Assembly: GCA_905220665.1 (NCBI GenBank)
Contig: CAJNAR010000158.1
Coordinates: 186,001 to 250,000 of the forward strand
Source of the DNA: Albugo candida
Taxonomy: Eukaryota; Oomycota; Peronosporomycetes; Albuginales; Albuginaceae
DNA length: 64,000 bases
Reading direction: 5' to 3'
Below, one piece after another: positions 13,741-25,017 of the stretch (positions are counted from its first letter, which is position 1; every line of letters begins with the position of its first letter). The position numbers and the translations under genes were made by a program. Under the pieces are notes generated by a model. It was not told where the DNA came from. It saw only the letters and a list, made by a program, of their open reading frames with translations, and ran no database searches.

Positions 13741-15093
13741 TCACGGTACGGTCAGATCGATAAAGCTTTCGGAACCAAATGAAGAAGAATAACTGGCTCG
13801 ACCACTCGACAAGCTATCATGGTCGAAATGTGCCTCCGAGTTGATCAATTTGCTGTCCTGTTCAAATTGCTTGACCCTTAAAGAAACTATTGACTGGAAG
13901 CGTGGCGCGACATACGCATCCTGATGGATATAATCCATGGTTCTCCAGGTGTCACTCTCGAACTCTGGCATGCGCGCGCTTGCTGATAATTCCATGCTGT
14001 TGGGAGCTGTAATCATTGCGCTGCTTCTCGTCACACTGGTACCACTCTTTTGTTCTAATAGATTCTGCTTCGAATCCATATTCATGGTGGTGTAATCAGT
14101 ATCCGTTCCCGCTATTTTGTTGCTTGGCATTGAGCGTTTTCTCACTAGCAAACGTTCACAAAACTTTGACGTTTTGGATTTCTGCTCAGTGTGATGTCTA
14201 TTTTCATCATGAAATGACGCTGTGTCCGATAATTCATTCTCATCGAGCAACTCCCGTAGCGCTTGCATTTTCGAACAGCGATTTAGTACCTCTAACGAAT
14301 CACGCTCTGGTTCGGTGTCATTTCTAACAACGAGACTTGTATCTGTACGTGTATCGCAGCGAGGCATGAATGAGTCTGATATAAAGCTCTCGCTAGTCGG
14401 ATGACGTGCCTGTGTACTAGTTCCATGCATTGACAATAGCTGCATCTGCAGTCTATCGATTTCGCGTTGCATCATCTCAATGACCTGAGCTTCGCGATGC
14501 TGCTGTGCACGACGTCGTTTTCCGACGAACAAATTGTAAAAAACCTCGTCAATTTTGAATCGAAAGAGGTGGCGAAATCCTTTATCGCTCTCTTTCCGTA
14601 CAGATTGACAAGATTTTGGCAGGTACTCGATAGGAAGTACGTGTCGATGTGTGACTTGATGAAGTAGCTTTTTATGTGTGGATAATTGCATATATAGTTC
14701 ACAAATCTCTCGATCTTTTTCCCGTAAAGTTGTCTGTAATCGCTTGACCATCCATTTGGTGTTATCATTCGATGTGGAATTTACCAATTGACCATTTTCT
14801 TTTCGCACCAATGCAACTCCGCAACACGTGTGCTTGTCGCTGTCAACGATATTCAACGCAGTTTGTATCTGCTGTCGAGATGTATTCTCTCGCAATTCTT
14901 TCTGCAAGGTGCTGACTGTGCTTTCGAGTTTCGAGATCGCATTTTGCTGCGATTGCGCAATTCGAATTAGTACATTTCTCTCATAAGATAAGCTTTCGAC
15001 ATCACAGCTACGCATCGACTGTTGTTCTTCCTTTTCTTGCGCTGTAGAAGCACTCAATGGCGGCAGCATTATGGCCTCATTTTCTATATACAT
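13741..15093 (-). CDS. hypothetical coiled-coil protein, 450 aa
   Basis: Not recognised. A single uninterrupted frame from ATG at 15093 to the stop at 13741. Residues about 30-75 and 110-150 have heptad-like patterns (YERNVLIRIAQSQQNAISKLES; LQTTLREKDREICELYMQL), and a third helix occurs at VIEMMQREIDRLQMQLLSMH. Between is a basic, aromatic stretch FRHLFRFKIDEVFYNLF then KRRRAQQHRE, which could be a nuclear signal or membrane-contact segment. The C-terminal half is Ser/Thr-rich and probably disordered, ending FGSESFIDLTVP. Convergent with the C2 gene, 126 nt between stops. Coding nature is supported by length; function is open. Confidence 0.7.
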   Translation of the reverse strand: MYIENEAIMLPPLSASTAQEKEEQQSMRSCDVESLSYERNVLIRIAQSQQNAISKLESTVSTLQKELRENTSRQQIQTALNIVDSDKHTCCGVALVRKENGQLVNSTSNDNTKWMVKRLQTTLREKDREICELYMQLSTHKKLLHQVTHRHVLPIEYLPKSCQSVRKESDKGFRHLFRFKIDEVFYNLFVGKRRRAQQHREAQVIEMMQREIDRLQMQLLSMHGTSTQARHPTSESFISDSFMPRCDTRTDTSLVVRNDTEPERDSLEVLNRCSKMQALRELLDENELSDTASFHDENRHHTEQKSKTSKFCERLLVRKRSMPSNKIAGTDTDYTTMNMDSKQNLLEQKSGTSVTRSSAMITAPNSMELSASARMPEFESDTWRTMDYIHQDAYVAPRFQSIVSLRVKQFEQDSKLINSEAHFDHDSLSSGRASYSSSFGSESFIDLTVP

Positions 15094-15460
15094 TATCACT
15101 GTACTTTAGTATGACGCACTTTTCTCTTTGCCTTCCAACCACTATCGAGAACAATAAATTGTATTCTATGCACTGGCGTAGAAACTTGATAACCCTATGC
15201 TATACGATTATAACCAGACACAAACGGGTTGCATTTCAAGGAATGTAAAAAGTATCGAAGACTAGCGTCTGTATCCAATTCTACCCTAAACAGCTACTTA
15301 GAGTGGAGGGAGACATTCGGCGTTTCAATCGAATGCCGAATGCAGCCATTGGCGCGTCTTGAAGGTCAGTCCTTTTATGATATAAAGGCCATCTTGCCTC
15401 GTTTATAAATCTACACGCATTTGTACCGAAATGCACTGAAGCTTGCGACAATACTACCCT
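15094..15460. other. intergenic, 367 nt, contains one hairpin
   Basis: Upstream of the coiled-coil gene. Holds no gene that I can support. The only structure noticed is an inverted repeat at 15314-15342, listed separately. Confidence 0.5.
15314..15342. repeat. 8-bp inverted repeat (hairpin)
   Basis: CATTCGGC at 15314-15321 pairs perfectly with GCCGAATG at 15335-15342 across a 13-nt loop. It lies between two minus-strand genes and could be a 3'-end or regulatory hairpin, or chance. Confidence 0.4.
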
Positions 15461-15772
15461 CTATACTTTTTCACTCCGAATATCTTTCATCAAGCGAGTT
15501 CGAATCTCACACCATTGCATCATCTCAGCGAATGATTGCTTTTCACCCATCACGCAACAACCGAATAGATCGTTGGATCTAGAAAATTCTCGAATCTGAT
15601 AACAGCTGATATGATTCGTGGTCAAGGATAAGGTGATGTGCTTCACGTAAGGCTTCCGATTAAATTCACACGTTTTGATCTCGCTACCCTCAAGCCTGCT
15701 CGATAGAATAATCAAGTGTGGACAGTAGGGGATCGTATAACGAGGCGCTTCAATTTCGAGCGCTTTACTCAT
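15461..15772 (-). CDS. hypothetical small protein, 103 aa
   Basis: Single frame from a true ATG. Not recognised. Pattern is alternating beta-like strands (YVKHITLSLTTNHISCYQIREF, then LFGCCVMG) followed by an amphipathic helix (SFAEMMQWCEIRTRLMKDI), the shape of a small alpha/beta or PH-like fold; this is inference from pattern only. Isolated between the coiled-coil gene and VPS15. Could also be an exon of a larger gene, but no flanking exon was found. Confidence 0.5.
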   Translation of the reverse strand: MSKALEIEAPRYTIPYCPHLIILSSRLEGSEIKTCEFNRKPYVKHITLSLTTNHISCYQIREFSRSNDLFGCCVMGEKQSFAEMMQWCEIRTRLMKDIRSEKV

Positions 15773-16125
15773 TCATCGACACTAAATTAGCCCATATTGA
15801 CATAGGAGATTCGTCTCAACGCTTATATATCCCATATAAATAATCAGTGATTCTACATTGGAATTGGATGGGCTGCATCATCGCACCCTCCTTTTCTTGC
15901 TGACTAAGCATTTTTCGATTGTTGTCAGCAATTGTAAATCTTGGAATCCCTTTGCATAAAGTGATTGCGCACGTACCGGTGTGACGAGGAGGCCTCCCTT
16001 CGAAATTGACAATTTTAGTGCGAATGGCGAAATTGAGTTATGTGACATCAGTAGCTCTCCGCAAAATCTAAGAGCTAGTGTACCAGGTACTGTACCAGTA
16101 ATTTGGTGAAGTACCGCAAGAGATA
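15773..16125. other. intergenic, 353 nt, no gene seen
   Basis: Divergent spacer between the 103-aa gene and VPS15; presumably carries both promoters. No structured RNA or repeat recognised. Confidence 0.5.
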
Positions 16126-19100
16126 ATGGGCAATGCTAGTGCCCGAGATCACTCGTTTTCGTCTGCTGTGGACTCTTTCTCGCAATATCGAACATACATG
16201 ATGGACTACTCCTTACACTATATCAAGATCATATTTGTCTCAGTAATTGGCAATAATAAATTCTTAAAAACAATTTACGGCAAAATGGAAGAGAATGATC
16301 TCGGAACTGTGCCAATTGTCATGAAAATATACAAGAAGAGTCATGCCCATGAACGACTGGAAGACATCCGTCTTCATCTCAAAAAGATCCAGCGAGTCTT
16401 TCGACCGGTACACCGTTATCCGAATGTGATTATGTATCAAGATTTTCAAGTCTCAGCCAAGTATCCGGTCGCGTATCTTGTGCGGCCTTTTGTAGCAAAT
16501 AATCTGTACGATCGAATCCATTCCCGACCATTTTTGACCCTGACAGAGAAAGTATGGATTGCTTTTCAGTTACTCAAAGCACTGGTGCAGATTCACTCGC
16601 TAAAAGTGTGTCATGGAGATATCAAGCTTGAGAACTGTATGCTTACGACGTGGAACTGGGTCCTTCTGACTGATTTTGCACCATTCAAGCCCACATTGGT
16701 ACCAGAGAATGATCCAACAGAGTATCATTACTACTTTTGTGCAATTGATAATCCGAGAAGAAGCTGTACTCTCGCTCCTGAGCGATTTTATACCACCGAA
16801 GGTTACAAAAATAATAAATTGGAGAAACGGGGTATCGACCACGATGATGCTGTTAGTGTCAGTAAAGACGGTCAGGATGTGGCACAAAACCGGGCAGGAA
16901 TCAAGAATCTGATAGGTGACTTGACGATTGCGGAAGGGAATAGCAGTGATAGAGAGAGGATGGAAGCATGGATGCTTTCAAATCTGGCCAATTCAAAAGT
17001 CACTTTGGAGGAAGCCGATCGGCATCTGTCAAAAACAAAGTACAGATCAAGGTCAGAGATTGTTGACGAAAAAGATACTTTTAGTAATAGATCATCAAAA
17101 CAAGCTACAAAATCTCAAAAAGGTACTTGATTCCGTCCATTATTTTCTCACTCTGATTCGCTTCTTTAGACGATGAACCCACTGCTTCGAAGAACTCAAC
17201 TTCTTCTCGAATCGACAGTCTCAAGCCAGCGATGGACATTTTCTCCGCCGGATGTGTGATCGCGGAAGTCTTTTTGGGTGGAAAATCACTTTTTGATTTG
17301 ACAAGCTTGCTCAAATATCGCCTTTCTGGCGATGTCAGTCCAATCGCAGCTACGTTAGAAAAGATCAAATATCCAGCGCTGGAAAAATTGATACTTCACA
17401 TGATACAGCTAGATTCGCAGGCTCGATGGACAGCTACACAATACATGGAAAGATTCAAAGACACCGTTTTCCCTCCATATTTTGAGAATTTTCTATTTAG
17501 CTTTTTTTCAGATACTTTATCCCATGCGGGGCGATCATCCGATAGCCGAATATCTATAGTTGCCAAGTACTACAGACAAATGGTGAAAGCATCGACGGGT
17601 TTCGACGATAAAGAGGGAGAAAAGTTCTTCATCTGGCGACTCAAAAATCATGAAAATTACGAGCTTGTAAGCTCTTGGACTGAAGAGGCAGGAATAAAGG
17701 CAAAGTCTGACTCCGCAGCACTATCTACACCTCGTGTTCCAGGACTGGACATGACAGAAACTAAAAAATGTACCGTGGATAGTGGGCAGCAATCGAATAC
17801 GAAATTGTATCAGCAATACATTTCACAATTGAGGATTGCAAGCTTTCAAGGTCAGCAGGACGGTGGGAAAACGATACTGAAGGCGAATCAATCGGATACG
17901 AGGATAGATTCAATACGGACACAACGCGTAGGAAATGGATCGATTTCTACGCTAAACCCTTTATGGAAAGAAAATGAGACTAACGGAATCATGATCACTT
18001 TATCTATTATTACATCTTGTCTACGTCATGTTCGACGTACCCATAGCAAGCTCACAGCATTGTTCCTCATCCATGCTTTATCACGCTTTGTGACCGACGA
18101 AATACGTCTGCAGAGGCTTATACCCTACATACTGGAGTCTATTACGGATAAAAGCGCATTGGTACGAGCACAAGCAATTCGAAGTACTGCATTTATATTG
18201 GATTTGATTACTGTTGTACCTCTTGCCGATGCTTCGGTCTTCACTCAGTACATTTTTCCTACAATAACTCCTTCCATCTCCGACAGCGACATCTCTGTCC
18301 GGATAGCATTCGCGGAATGTCTTCCTTGTATGGCGTCAGTTGCTCGGCGATTTGTAGAAATCACTGAGACGCTGAGGTTCAAAATGCATCAAACTTCACA
18401 GTCTTCAAAGCCACCGACATCATCGTCATCGGCTGCAACGACGAACGAGTCCAATGCTTTGTATTCTTACCAGTGCGAAAAATTAATCAATCAGCTTCAT
18501 CAGCTTGTCTCCAACCTTATGATACAATTGAATCTTTCTGATCGGCCGAATTCTCATTTCGTGAAACGAGCGCTTTTGCTCGATCTCACACGTCTGAGTG
18601 TTTTTTTTGGGCGCAAGAAAACTGTCGATTTTCTCCTTCCTCAACTCATCACATTCACGAACAATCGAAATGGTGAGCTCCGTCGGGCGGTATTTGACGG
18701 AATCGCTGGCGTCTGCGTATTTGTTGGCAAAATAACGGTTGAGTCGTACATACTTCCGCACCTCCAGCAAGCTCTACACGATACAGAAGAACACGTGGTT
18801 GTGTCGGCACTGCAGTGTTTACGGTCTCTAGTTCAAATTGGTTTGTTTCATCGGCGTTATAGTGGCATGAAAACCCATCTTTTTAGCGCGTGTAGTGCAT
18901 CAATGTGCACGGAATCTCTGATCGATAAAGCATCATCTGCGATTTCTCTGATAAGTCACCCATCTTGGTGGGTACGAGATACTGTCTTCCGAGTATTGGC
19001 AAGTATTGTGATGCAACTGGGTATCATCGATACTGAGATATTCCTAGTTCCTCTTATACGCCCGTACCTGAAAAAACCTCTGGCGCTATCTCATATCGCA

Positions 19101-21647
19101 TTTTCGACCACCCCAAGCAAGTCGATTGCTCAGGCGAATGATGCCGAAAGTATTGTTTTCACCATCCTCCGCGATTGCTGTATGACTTCTTTTCGACGCA
19201 AGTTGTTTGATGGAGGAAATAGCGGAAAAGCTGGGAATGTGGAAGCAAATTCCATCGAGGAAGGCGTTGTGATGAGAGATGAGGTCGGCAAGCGAAACTT
19301 TGCTTCGATAAAGTCTCAACTTGAAGTGGCTGGATCGGCTTTTACCGAAATTGGGTCCCGCATGCAGAGATACCCAGAGAGACGTGAGGTATCCAACATG
19401 GTCGAGCCGCCAATTCCTCTCCGGGTGGACGCGCCAACGTCAAAAAGCGGGAAGATTCAATCCGTGCGAGCAAATGTATATGCATTACGAGTACCCGACA
19501 TGCGATTTGCACTCGTTGTAAATTCACTCGATGGTGCCAAAAGTGATATGACGTTTATCGATCAGTCCAACAGTTTCGCTATCATCGATACTGGACCACA
19601 CAAAAAGAATGTGGGTCCCGCTGCTTTGAGTAGGAGTGCAAGTCTAAAGTATCCAGCCTCGATTGATGATATTGTCCAACAGTACGGACTCAAAATTCCA
19701 AGTGTTCCTGCTTCTGTCACATCCAAATCAGTATTTAAAAATGACAAGCGAAGTACGTCGTCATCCCATGAGTATCCTACGCCGAATGTCCATTCTGTAC
19801 CGAGCTTTAGTGACTCAAATGCGTCAAAGTATGGCACAAATTTTCAACGTCCTGAGCTTCCAAATGCATCAGCTCGATTTGACACAAAAGATCAGGAACC
19901 CGCAACCCAATCAAACATAGATCTGGCGATTTTAGAGCCTCATGGATTACTTTTACGGCTGAAAGCACTGCAGATACCTTGCTTGCCCCCTGATTTTGGT
20001 GCACTGCAAGCTTCGAACGGCTCCGGGAAGCACTACTCTATGTATGCAGATTACAACAGCGCGTTCAGTATATTCCAACCAGCTCAACTCAATCTCTCTA
20101 GAAAGGACAAGTGTGTCCGCAGCCTGGATGGAATTGGTGCTAATGGCAGTGAAGGTGTTCTGGCCTCGCTCGACGAAGATGTTGAGGCGACAAATGCGCG
20201 ACTACAAGCAACTTCGTTCGTTCGACCGGCTTCTGAGTTTATCTTGGATACGGAAAAACTCACCTCTGAAGAGCATATATGGCGTCCGCGAAAGAATGTG
20301 CTCGTGGCGGAGTTTTCTGAGCATACTGATCCGGTCATTCGCATCAAAGCCGCCCAAGATAGCTCTTTTCTGGCATCAGCTTCTCTTGATGGTACAGTCA
20401 AGATCTGGTCATTGAATTCGCTTCATGACAAAAAGAAACACAAGTCGAGAGCCGCTTTTGACATTCAGGACGGAATGCTCACAGATATGTTGGTGCTCGA
20501 TAATTCTCATTCAGTGATTTGCTCTTCGCTAACTGGGAATCTCCAAGTGTTTCGCATTGAAAGGGTGAGTAAGAATCGATTCCACGCAGACCAAAAGCGT
20601 TTCGCTTCTTACGACGTCACAATCGTGAGTGAGATCAAAGCACAAGCTGATCCGATCATGGCGCTTGATTATTTCAATACAATTACCGAAGCCTTGGTCA
20701 TTTATGCTACATGGTCCGGGACTATACATGCATGGGATCTTCGTGTTCATCGCGGTGCCTGGACGATCCAGGTGCCATTGCAGCTGGGGTACGTCACTTG
20801 TATGGCACACTCACCCGGACTGATGTGGCTGACAGCTGCAACAAGTAAAGGATTTCTCTGTCTATGGGACTTGCGCTTTCTGGTGCTACTTCGCGTTTGG
20901 AGGCACTCATCTCGACGTCCAATCCATCGTATTCTTGCATGCCCAAAAAAACACAACGGGAAAATGAACGGTGATGCGCTCGCATACATATCGACCGAAG
21001 ATGGATATGTCTCACTATTCGACCTGAATACCGGAAAATGTCACGGAATTTATCGTTCCATGACATCTGAAAGAGTCGAAGGAATAGAAGCAATGCGGTC
21101 TTCAGTGTTGCACCATATTCCTTTTTCAAGAAAAGGAGGCATTTTGGGCACAAATGGTCTTAAAGATGCGATCGAAGAGATCGACTCGACTTCTCACTCC
21201 AATCAAAATTCAATTGTTCGTTCGATTATTTCTCCGATGACGCATTATGCAAGTGCACAGGAGGCCATTATCACTGGAGGTGACGATGGAAGAATTCGTT
21301 ACTGGGATCTCCAGCACCCTGAAGCCGGATTCACAGTATGTGGCGAAGGTGACTGCAGCTCTATTTATGAAGAAAGCACAGCGATGCAAAATGAAATAAA
21401 GCTTCCGACTTCAACAAAACGGTTTGTTAATCCACGTAAAGTCTCTCAACCATGCGGGGAAGCTTCCTCTCCGCCTGTGACAACGTGTTGGGAGCAGAAG
21501 AAAGATATGGAAACACACTCTGATATACAGAGAAAAGGAATAAGCTTGGAGAGCTCAAACTGCATTATTGACATGGCAATTGTCGATTTTCACGGTCCAT
21601 TAGTTGCTTCCAGCACTCGCGCCGGTGTGGTGAAATTCTGGAGATAA
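16126..21647 (+). CDS. VPS15: VPS15/PIK3R4, regulatory kinase-like subunit of class III PI3-kinase
   Basis: Scaffold of the VPS34 complex making PI3P for endosomal sorting and autophagy. Exons 16126-17122 and 17170-21647, 1824 aa (human 1358). Seen: MGNAS start with Gly2, suiting N-myristoylation; kinase-like domain with CHGDIKLENCMLTTWNWVLLTDFAPFKP, where HRD is HGD and DFG is DFA, as in other VPS15 pseudokinase-like domains; CTLAPERF; MDIFSAGCVIAEVF; HEAT repeats about residues 600-880; a long Ser-rich linker; and WD40 repeats in the last 500 residues (DGTVKIWSL, WSGTIHAWDLR, GGDDGRIRYWDL). About 130 residues separate APERF from MDIFSAGC, an insertion of roughly 90 relative to the human protein. 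Ends 45 nt before the next gene. Confidence 0.95.
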
Positions 21648-21692
21648 GATCGAGGCCCGATTCTGTGAGATACGGTACACGATAGTATCAGG

Positions 21693-24420
21693 ATGCAATT
21701 TTCGACTGAGAATGCTCAAGCCATTGGACGTATATTGTTGGAAATCGAGTCGCAGCAGGAAAACGAGCAATTACCATTTCCGACTAAACCAATTCGCTTA
21801 TACAAGACACCATGTGACAATTACCTTCGCGTATTAGACACCAATTTGGAGCCAATTAGTAGCAAAATGGTATAATGTTCAAATTCTATATAATGATTCC
21901 ATTGACGAGTATTGTAGCTCGAAGCAATCGATGCTTTTCTAGAGAAAGACTGCAGTGATTCAAAAGCTAGAAAAAAGGCCAAGATTGCTGTGACAAGCTC
22001 GCAAACCGCTGCAATGGTTGAGCTACAGGATGCACTAAATCAGAACCAACTGACTTGGCTGGAATCGGATCGAATCGAAAACGGCCAAGTTAGACCTATA
22101 GAAAATAGACGTAGGGATTTCCAGGGCAATCTGCTTCATTTGATTGATTCAGCGTGCTCAACGTCTGCGAAATTGCGACTGCATGTCCATCACGATCCAG
22201 GAAAGCCCATTTTGACAGGGGAAAAGCACGTGGTTTACTGGCAGCGAAATACAATGCGTACCGATGAAACGAATCTAGGTCTCTTAAATGCGTGCTTCTT
22301 GGCTAAGGCTTTGGATACTGCTGTTATTGTGATCATTTTATTGCCCCAATCTATTCTTCTTCCAGTTGAGTGTGCAAAAACAGCAACTGAAGCTTATAGT
22401 CGTGCTTCATACGCTGAGTTTGTCAACAACTTGCAAAGCCTTGGGATTGCTGCTTATGGGATCACTACAAAATCAATCCGAAGCAAGTCCACGGAGCATC
22501 CGGGTCACGATACAATTGGCGGTTTTGAATTATTGAATGTTTTAGCGATGTTCAACCCTTGTATGATAATTACGGACGATGCTTTCAATATTGGCTCCAT
22601 TTTTGAAGTCGAGGCTCTATGTCATCTTATGAGAGAAAATAGCGATAAACTCGCATGTCCTTTGTTGGCTGCTGACTCACAAAGCTTTGTGTCACCACGC
22701 ATTTTGGATCGAGTGACTCGAGGTCAAGAGGCTACTTCATCGGCTGTAGATGGCGCAATATGCAGCGATAAAGCTCAATTCTCGAGAATACACACAGAAC
22801 TTTTCACTGAATCTCTCTCGAATGGGCAGATTGAAAAAGATGGATTGAATTCGATCATTAAGACTTTGACCCCATCTCGCCAAAGTCAGTGTCAACTTTT
22901 GGAGTTGGAGCAAGGACTGGACAAGTTTGACCTGGAGCTTGTCGACTGGTTCATTGTCAAAGGCTTGGCGTCAAAGGACCCATTCAAACGACTGTACACA
23001 GCTTCGGAGGGTATAAACGCATTGGATAGTATCGTTTCTCATCTATCTTCTGGACCAACTATTCAAGAAGAGCTCCGAGGTGGAGGTATCATGTCTTTGC
23101 AGCCATTTATTCGCCACGGAACTCTCTCGTCAATCTATGTGATGCAACGAGTACTTTCAATGATCAATTTGGCAAAAGCTCGTGACAATCGCAAACAATT
23201 TGCCGCACTGAAAGTTTTACAATCGAGAGCAATGGAGTATTTGGTACGCGACAGAGATCACGCTTTGTATCTCTCGATGCAACTATCGTCGCGTTTGGTT
23301 TCTAGACCCCAACAATATGATTCTCAACTTGAGCCAACTCAACAGTTCAACTTTACAACCACAACTCATTCATTAGACCCATCTCAATCATATTTGTGAG
23401 TACGCCTATGTCACGTCTTCTACTACCGATTCTTATTCACTTTTGCGTTCAGGGATGCATATATTGAGATCTTACCGAAATGGGTCGCTGAGTCGTGTCG
23501 GGAAGGAGCGGGTGTGGGTAAAACGATAGAGGCTAGCAAATCACTTTATCCGCTAGAGTACGAATTGTCCAAGACAGAAGACTCATACTGGAATGACATT
23601 CAGGCCTTCCTTTACAATCGTCATTATCAACATCCACTAATGATTTTATATTGGGGTTACACTATTTTCAAGTCCAGCTCATCATTTCTGGAAGCATTGA
23701 TGGTAAGACCATCTGACTTCCACACGCTCGTTCATGAATCAATGTCTTCTTTTTAAAAGCTGGTGGAACGTTTGATCACAAAATGCTCCCTTGGAGCGAG
23801 CACTTCACCGGATGAGATGTTTTTGCTTTGGATTCGGCTATTCGACATTTCAGGGATGGATCAAGATAGAAAAGTATCGCCGTCTCCATCTACAAGTCTA
23901 CCACAAGAGAAGCCGGTCAAGACAAACAACCAGCATCACGCCGAACTGGAAGCTTGGGAAGAAAGAATGGTTGAAGAACTCGCAAGACAACCGCATTTAT
24001 CACTATGCTCTTGATAAAATATGAACATATTCTCAGCCTGAATGACCCGCACACGTCCAGCGTGCCATTGTTCCTTCCTTGTCAATTGATACCGGTTCCA
24101 ATCCTACAGAAGTCCACCTGCATTGGCACGCGTACGCTGTATAGCCTACAACCACAAGTGAAGGATACGATCAACAAAAAAAGCTGCAGGGCACCGAAAT
24201 ATTCGTCCAATTTTGCTTGGAGCTTATACTCATTCGGCATGTGTTCACGAAAAAACATATAATCAGCACTCTTGTTCCAAACCCTGCTACGACGAGCTTT
24301 TCAGCACCCGCGAACGTACAAGACGCTGTAAAGTATGTATCAGTACCTGTCTTGGAACTGAATTACGATGAAGTCGCAATCGATACAACGCAAGTTGGAG
24401 CATACGCTAGAACGCATTAA
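21693..24420 (+). CDS. degenerate class II photolyase/cryptochrome-like protein
   Basis: Exons 21693-21869, 21918-23395, 23453-23702, 23760-23969, 24061-24138 and 24190-24420 (last three less certain), about 807 aa. N-terminal alpha/beta domain: HVVYWQRNTMRTDETN parallels WxxRDxRxxDN of photolyases, then ALDTAVIVIILLP and RASYAEFVNNLQSLGI. Helical domain: SLQPFIRHGTLSS (usual LSPWLHFGQIS), then YPLEYELSKTEDSYWNDIQ and HPLMILYWGYTIF, which parallel the class II blocks YSLE...THDPLWNAAQ and RMYWAKKIL. Missing: the following block DGRDPNGYVG and the Trp/His-rich FAD and DNA-contact region, replaced by unrelated sequence (NPTEVHLHWHAYA, KHIISTLVPNP). Family link is inferred; photorepair activity seems unlikely. 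The extra N-terminal 130 residues are unrecognised. Confidence 0.6.
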
Positions 24421-24578
24421 AATCATCACTATCAAATATAATCCATTCCTAAATCAATCTGCGTACCAGGAATTCAAAAAAGCATTGGAATGACCACGTT
24501 TCATTCGGCTTCCGCCTAGAGTAAGTCGAGCACACCTGGGAACACTGTCAGTGCTGTTAATTGTCTTTGTGAGAAGCT

Positions 24579-24916
24579 TTACTTCTTATTGACAGAGGCT
24601 GAGTATGCATTGGCTAACAATGGCAGGACGGCGCTTTGTCTATTGTGAGAGGCACGGACGACGGAAACTCCATTGGACAAGGTTGTGGAACCCGAACCAG
24701 ACACAAAATTCAATAGATCATCAATGCAGCTGTCTGTCTAGAAAGGATCAGAGTTATTAAGCTTGGATTCGAGATGAGGAATAGCTCATTCGCCAAGACC
24801 TTTGCAGTTTGACCTCTACTTTGGCTTTTTGAGTATTGATCTGCTACCGTTGGACCTTGAGCCGGAGAAGACATCGACAAAGTTTCCATATCCGTGACGA
24901 AATCATCAAAATTCAT
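24579..24916 (-). CDS. small Ser-rich acidic protein, 91 aa, two exons
   Basis: Exons 24800-24916 and 24579-24737, joined by a 62-nt intron with phase-0 ends, give 91 aa. Starts MNFDDFVTDMETLSM and contains a second acidic block CIDDLLNFVSGSG; the remainder is Ser/Asn-rich. Not recognised. The second exon is too short to show as a long frame alone, but the splice restores an open frame to a TAA at 24579. The frame is also open upstream of the ATG for about 13 codons. Sits between the converging photolyase-like gene and NAA60. Confidence 0.5.
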
Positions 24917-25017
24917 GGGCAATCCAGTTCCAACACGCGGGTAAGTATTTGCAAGTTAATTATAGCGCATTCAAGATATATATATTTGCTATGAAAACGG
25001 AATCTAGTTCAAATCCT

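Noticed and set aside
15487..15500. tRNA-like GTTCGAATC
   Set aside because: Only three flanking bases pair, no acceptor stem or anticodon arm, and it lies in an ORF.
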